Part shown: positions 62,627 to 64,000 of the stretch, in pieces
How the letters are laid out: each line of letters begins with the position of its first letter
Numbering within the stretch: position 1 is the stretch's first letter
Assembly (NCBI GenBank): GCA_025358575.1
Contig: JANYJA010000134.1
Span: forward strand, 1-64,000
Direction of reading: 5' to 3'
DNA from: Terriglobia bacterium
GTDB taxonomy: Bacteria; Acidobacteriota; Terriglobia; Bryobacterales; Bryobacteraceae
Length of the DNA: 64,000 bases
Made by a program: the position numbers and the translations under genes
Notes under the pieces: generated by a model
The model's input: only the letters and a program-made list of their open reading frames with translations
The model's database searches: none
Told to the model about the DNA's origin: nothing

Positions 62627-64000
62627 TTATTCAATGAAAGTGACCTTGTTGATTTCTTTCAAGGTAGAGATACCGCGGCGCACCTTGTCGACGGCGGATT
62701 CGCGAAGGAACGTCATGCCCTCATCGCGCGCCACGCGCTTGATTTCGGCGGTGGAGCGCTTGTCCAGAATCATCTCGCGGATGCGGTCGCTTAGATCGAG
62801 CAGCTCGTGGATGGCGGTGCGTCCGCGAAAGCCGGTGCCGCCGCATTCGAAACAGCCGGAACCCTCAACTAGCGGAATATCGCGCCATTCCTCGGGGTTC
62901 AGACCGCTCTCGACGAACAGCGAATCGGGATGATGGACGGGCTTGCGGCAGAACTCGCAGATGATGCGGACCAGCCGTTGGGCCAAAATGCAGTTGAGCG
63001 CGGAAACGAAGTTGTAAGGTTCGACGCCCATGTTGAGAAAGCGTCCGAGCACATCGAGCACGTTATTGGCGTGCACAGTGGTGAAAACCAAATGGCCGGT
63101 TAGCGCGGAGTTGATGGCGATTTGCGCGGTTTCCTGATCGCGGATTTCGCCGACCATGATTTTGTCGGGATCGTGACGCAGAATGGAACGCAGGCCGCGA
63201 GCGAAGGTGAGGCCCTTCTTCTCGTTCACTGGAATCTGCGTGATGCCTTTGACCTGATATTCGACGGGGTCTTCAATGGTGATGATCTTGTCTTCGTCGT
63301 TCTTAATTTCGCTAAGCGCGGCGTAAAGCGTGGTGGTCTTGCCGGAGCCGGTGGGGCCGGTCACCAGCACCATGCCATAGGGTTCGCTGATGTAGCGGCG
63401 AAACTTCACCAGATCGTGTTCCGAGAAGCCGACTACATCGAGCGAGAGCTTGGCGAACTTCTCACTCATGGATTCCTTATCCAGGACGCGAAGCACGGCG
63501 TCCTCGCCGTGAATGGTCGGCATTACGGAGACGCGGAAATCGATCAGACGGTTCTTATAGCGAACGCGAAAACGGCCGTCCTGCGGGACGCGGCGCTCGG
63601 CGATGTCGAGTTCGCTCATGACCTTAATGCGAGACAGGATGGTAGACTGCCAATCCTTCGCGATGGGTGGCATGGCATAGTGCAGCACACCATCAATCCG
63701 GTACTTGATGACAACTTCCTGATCGCGCGATTCAATGTGAATATCGCTCGCCCGGCGCTCGAGCGCATTGAAGATAGTGGTATCAACCAACTTGATGACG
63801 GGCGCGATGTCGCTGTCGGATGCCGATAGCTTATCGATGGAAAGCGTTTCGTCCGAGTTTTCTTCGTCACCCACGACATCGAGCGTGAAGCCTTCGGTGA
63901 CTTCTTCGAGAACACGCTGCGATTGCTCGGTCTTCTTTAACAGGTCGGCGATTTGCGAGAGCGTCGCAACTTTGACGCGCAGCTTCTTGTTCAGGAGGAG
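62627..64000 (-). CDS. GspE/PilB-type secretion ATPase (5'-partial)
   Basis: The frame is open to the right window edge (64000), so the amino terminus, perhaps with an N1 domain, is missing. Visible: RASDIHIE and KYRIDGVLHYA, the Walker A TGPTGSGKTTTLYAAL, the Asp box ITIEDPVEYQVKGITQ, Walker B MVGEIRDQETAQIA, the His box TTVHANNVLDV and a four-Cys zinc motif (ICEFCRKP..GCFECGGTG). It is the hexameric motor that polymerises pseudopilins. It starts the PilM-N-O-P-like gene row; together these genes form an incomplete type IV pilus or type II secretion system, with no secretin inside the window. Confidence 0.93.
   Translation of the reverse strand, partial: LLLNKKLRVKVATLSQIADLLKKTEQSQRVLEEVTEGFTLDVVGDEENSDETLSIDKLSASDSDIAPVIKLVDTTIFNALERRASDIHIESRDQEVVIKYRIDGVLHYAMPPIAKDWQSTILSRIKVMSELDIAERRVPQDGRFRVRYKNRLIDFRVSVMPTIHGEDAVLRVLDKESMSEKFAKLSLDVVGFSEHDLVKFRRYISEPYGMVLVTGPTGSGKTTTLYAALSEIKNDEDKIITIEDPVEYQVKGITQIPVNEKKGLTFARGLRSILRHDPDKIMVGEIRDQETAQIAINSALTGHLVFTTVHANNVLDVLGRFLNMGVEPYNFVSALNCILAQRLVRIICEFCRKPVHHPDSLFVESGLNPEEWRDIPLVEGSGCFECGGTGFRGRTAIHELLDLSDRIREMILDKRSTAEIKRVARDEGMTFLRESAVDKVRRGISTLKEINKVTFIE

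Overview
The window looks like chromosomal DNA of an Acidobacteriota bacterium of the Solibacter/Bryobacter type. The clearest marker is a secreted protease (13269-15968) carrying the TIGR03437 carboxy-terminal module typical of Candidatus Solibacter. Other signs are a TIGR02999-like ECF sigma factor paired with a Ser/Thr kinase-TPR protein, a split PilMNO-type assembly operon, and a dnaA-dnaN-gyrB block. Assignments rest on motif recognition by eye; no database search was possible.

Layout. 1-7687: a sugar-phosphate isomerase cut by the window edge; a minus-strand DegT aminotransferase / exported protein / Cys-rich protein operon; a frameshifted vsr endonuclease beside an orphan DUF3883-type nuclease (a decayed restriction or repair locus); then an MBL hydrolase, a membrane protein with ygfZ, and cysH. 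7712-13213: tRNA-Gly, a candidate replication origin and dnaA, dnaN, gyrB; genes just left of dnaA read leftward and dnaA onward reads rightward. 13269-21078: secreted M11-like protease, MacA/ABC-ATPase efflux pair with a palindromic operator candidate, accA, and a secreted beta-propeller protein. 21075-31198: dnaE, secreted isoamylase, a coiled-coil protein built from 33-bp repeats, the oligopeptidase prlC with a small ATPase, and an MPN-TM-TonB fusion. 31238-39450: tRNA-Arg overlapping purD, then mnmG-rsmG-parA-parB with a perfect parS site inside rsmG, a methyltransferase and asnB. 39451-40431 is a scar of broken genes: a brnT toxin remnant with an intact brnA antitoxin, a VOC fragment and a DUF6788 remnant. 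40432-43897: PpiD-like foldase, DedA and YihY membrane proteins. 43902-48932: a four-gene unit of ECF sigma factor, Ser/Thr kinase-TPR protein, unknown protein and tyrosinase. 48988-58649: fused MFS/spermidine synthase, glutaryl-CoA dehydrogenase, two polyprenyl-phosphate sugar-phosphate transferases, lysC-cmk and gnd. 58646-64000: a TonB-receptor tail remnant, then pseudopilin, PilP-, PilO-, PilN- and PilM-like proteins and a GspE/PilB ATPase that leaves the window.

How the genes fit together. The core is replication and chromosome segregation (dnaA, dnaN, gyrB, dnaE, parABS, mnmG/rsmG). Around it lie housekeeping metabolism (accA, purD, lysC, cmk, gnd, cysH, asnB) and a large envelope and secreted component. 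The most unusual module is the sigma-kinase-unknown-tyrosinase operon, which suggests dedicated control of a type-3 copper oxidase. No insertion sequence with an intact transposase and no CRISPR array was seen. No stretch longer than 300 bases is free of a gene or gene remnant. The longest plain intergenic regions are 7788-8057 (origin candidate), 9399-9638 (hairpin and promoter candidate before dnaN) and 52202-52409, where I see only a TACAAT at 52339 and no convincing promoter.
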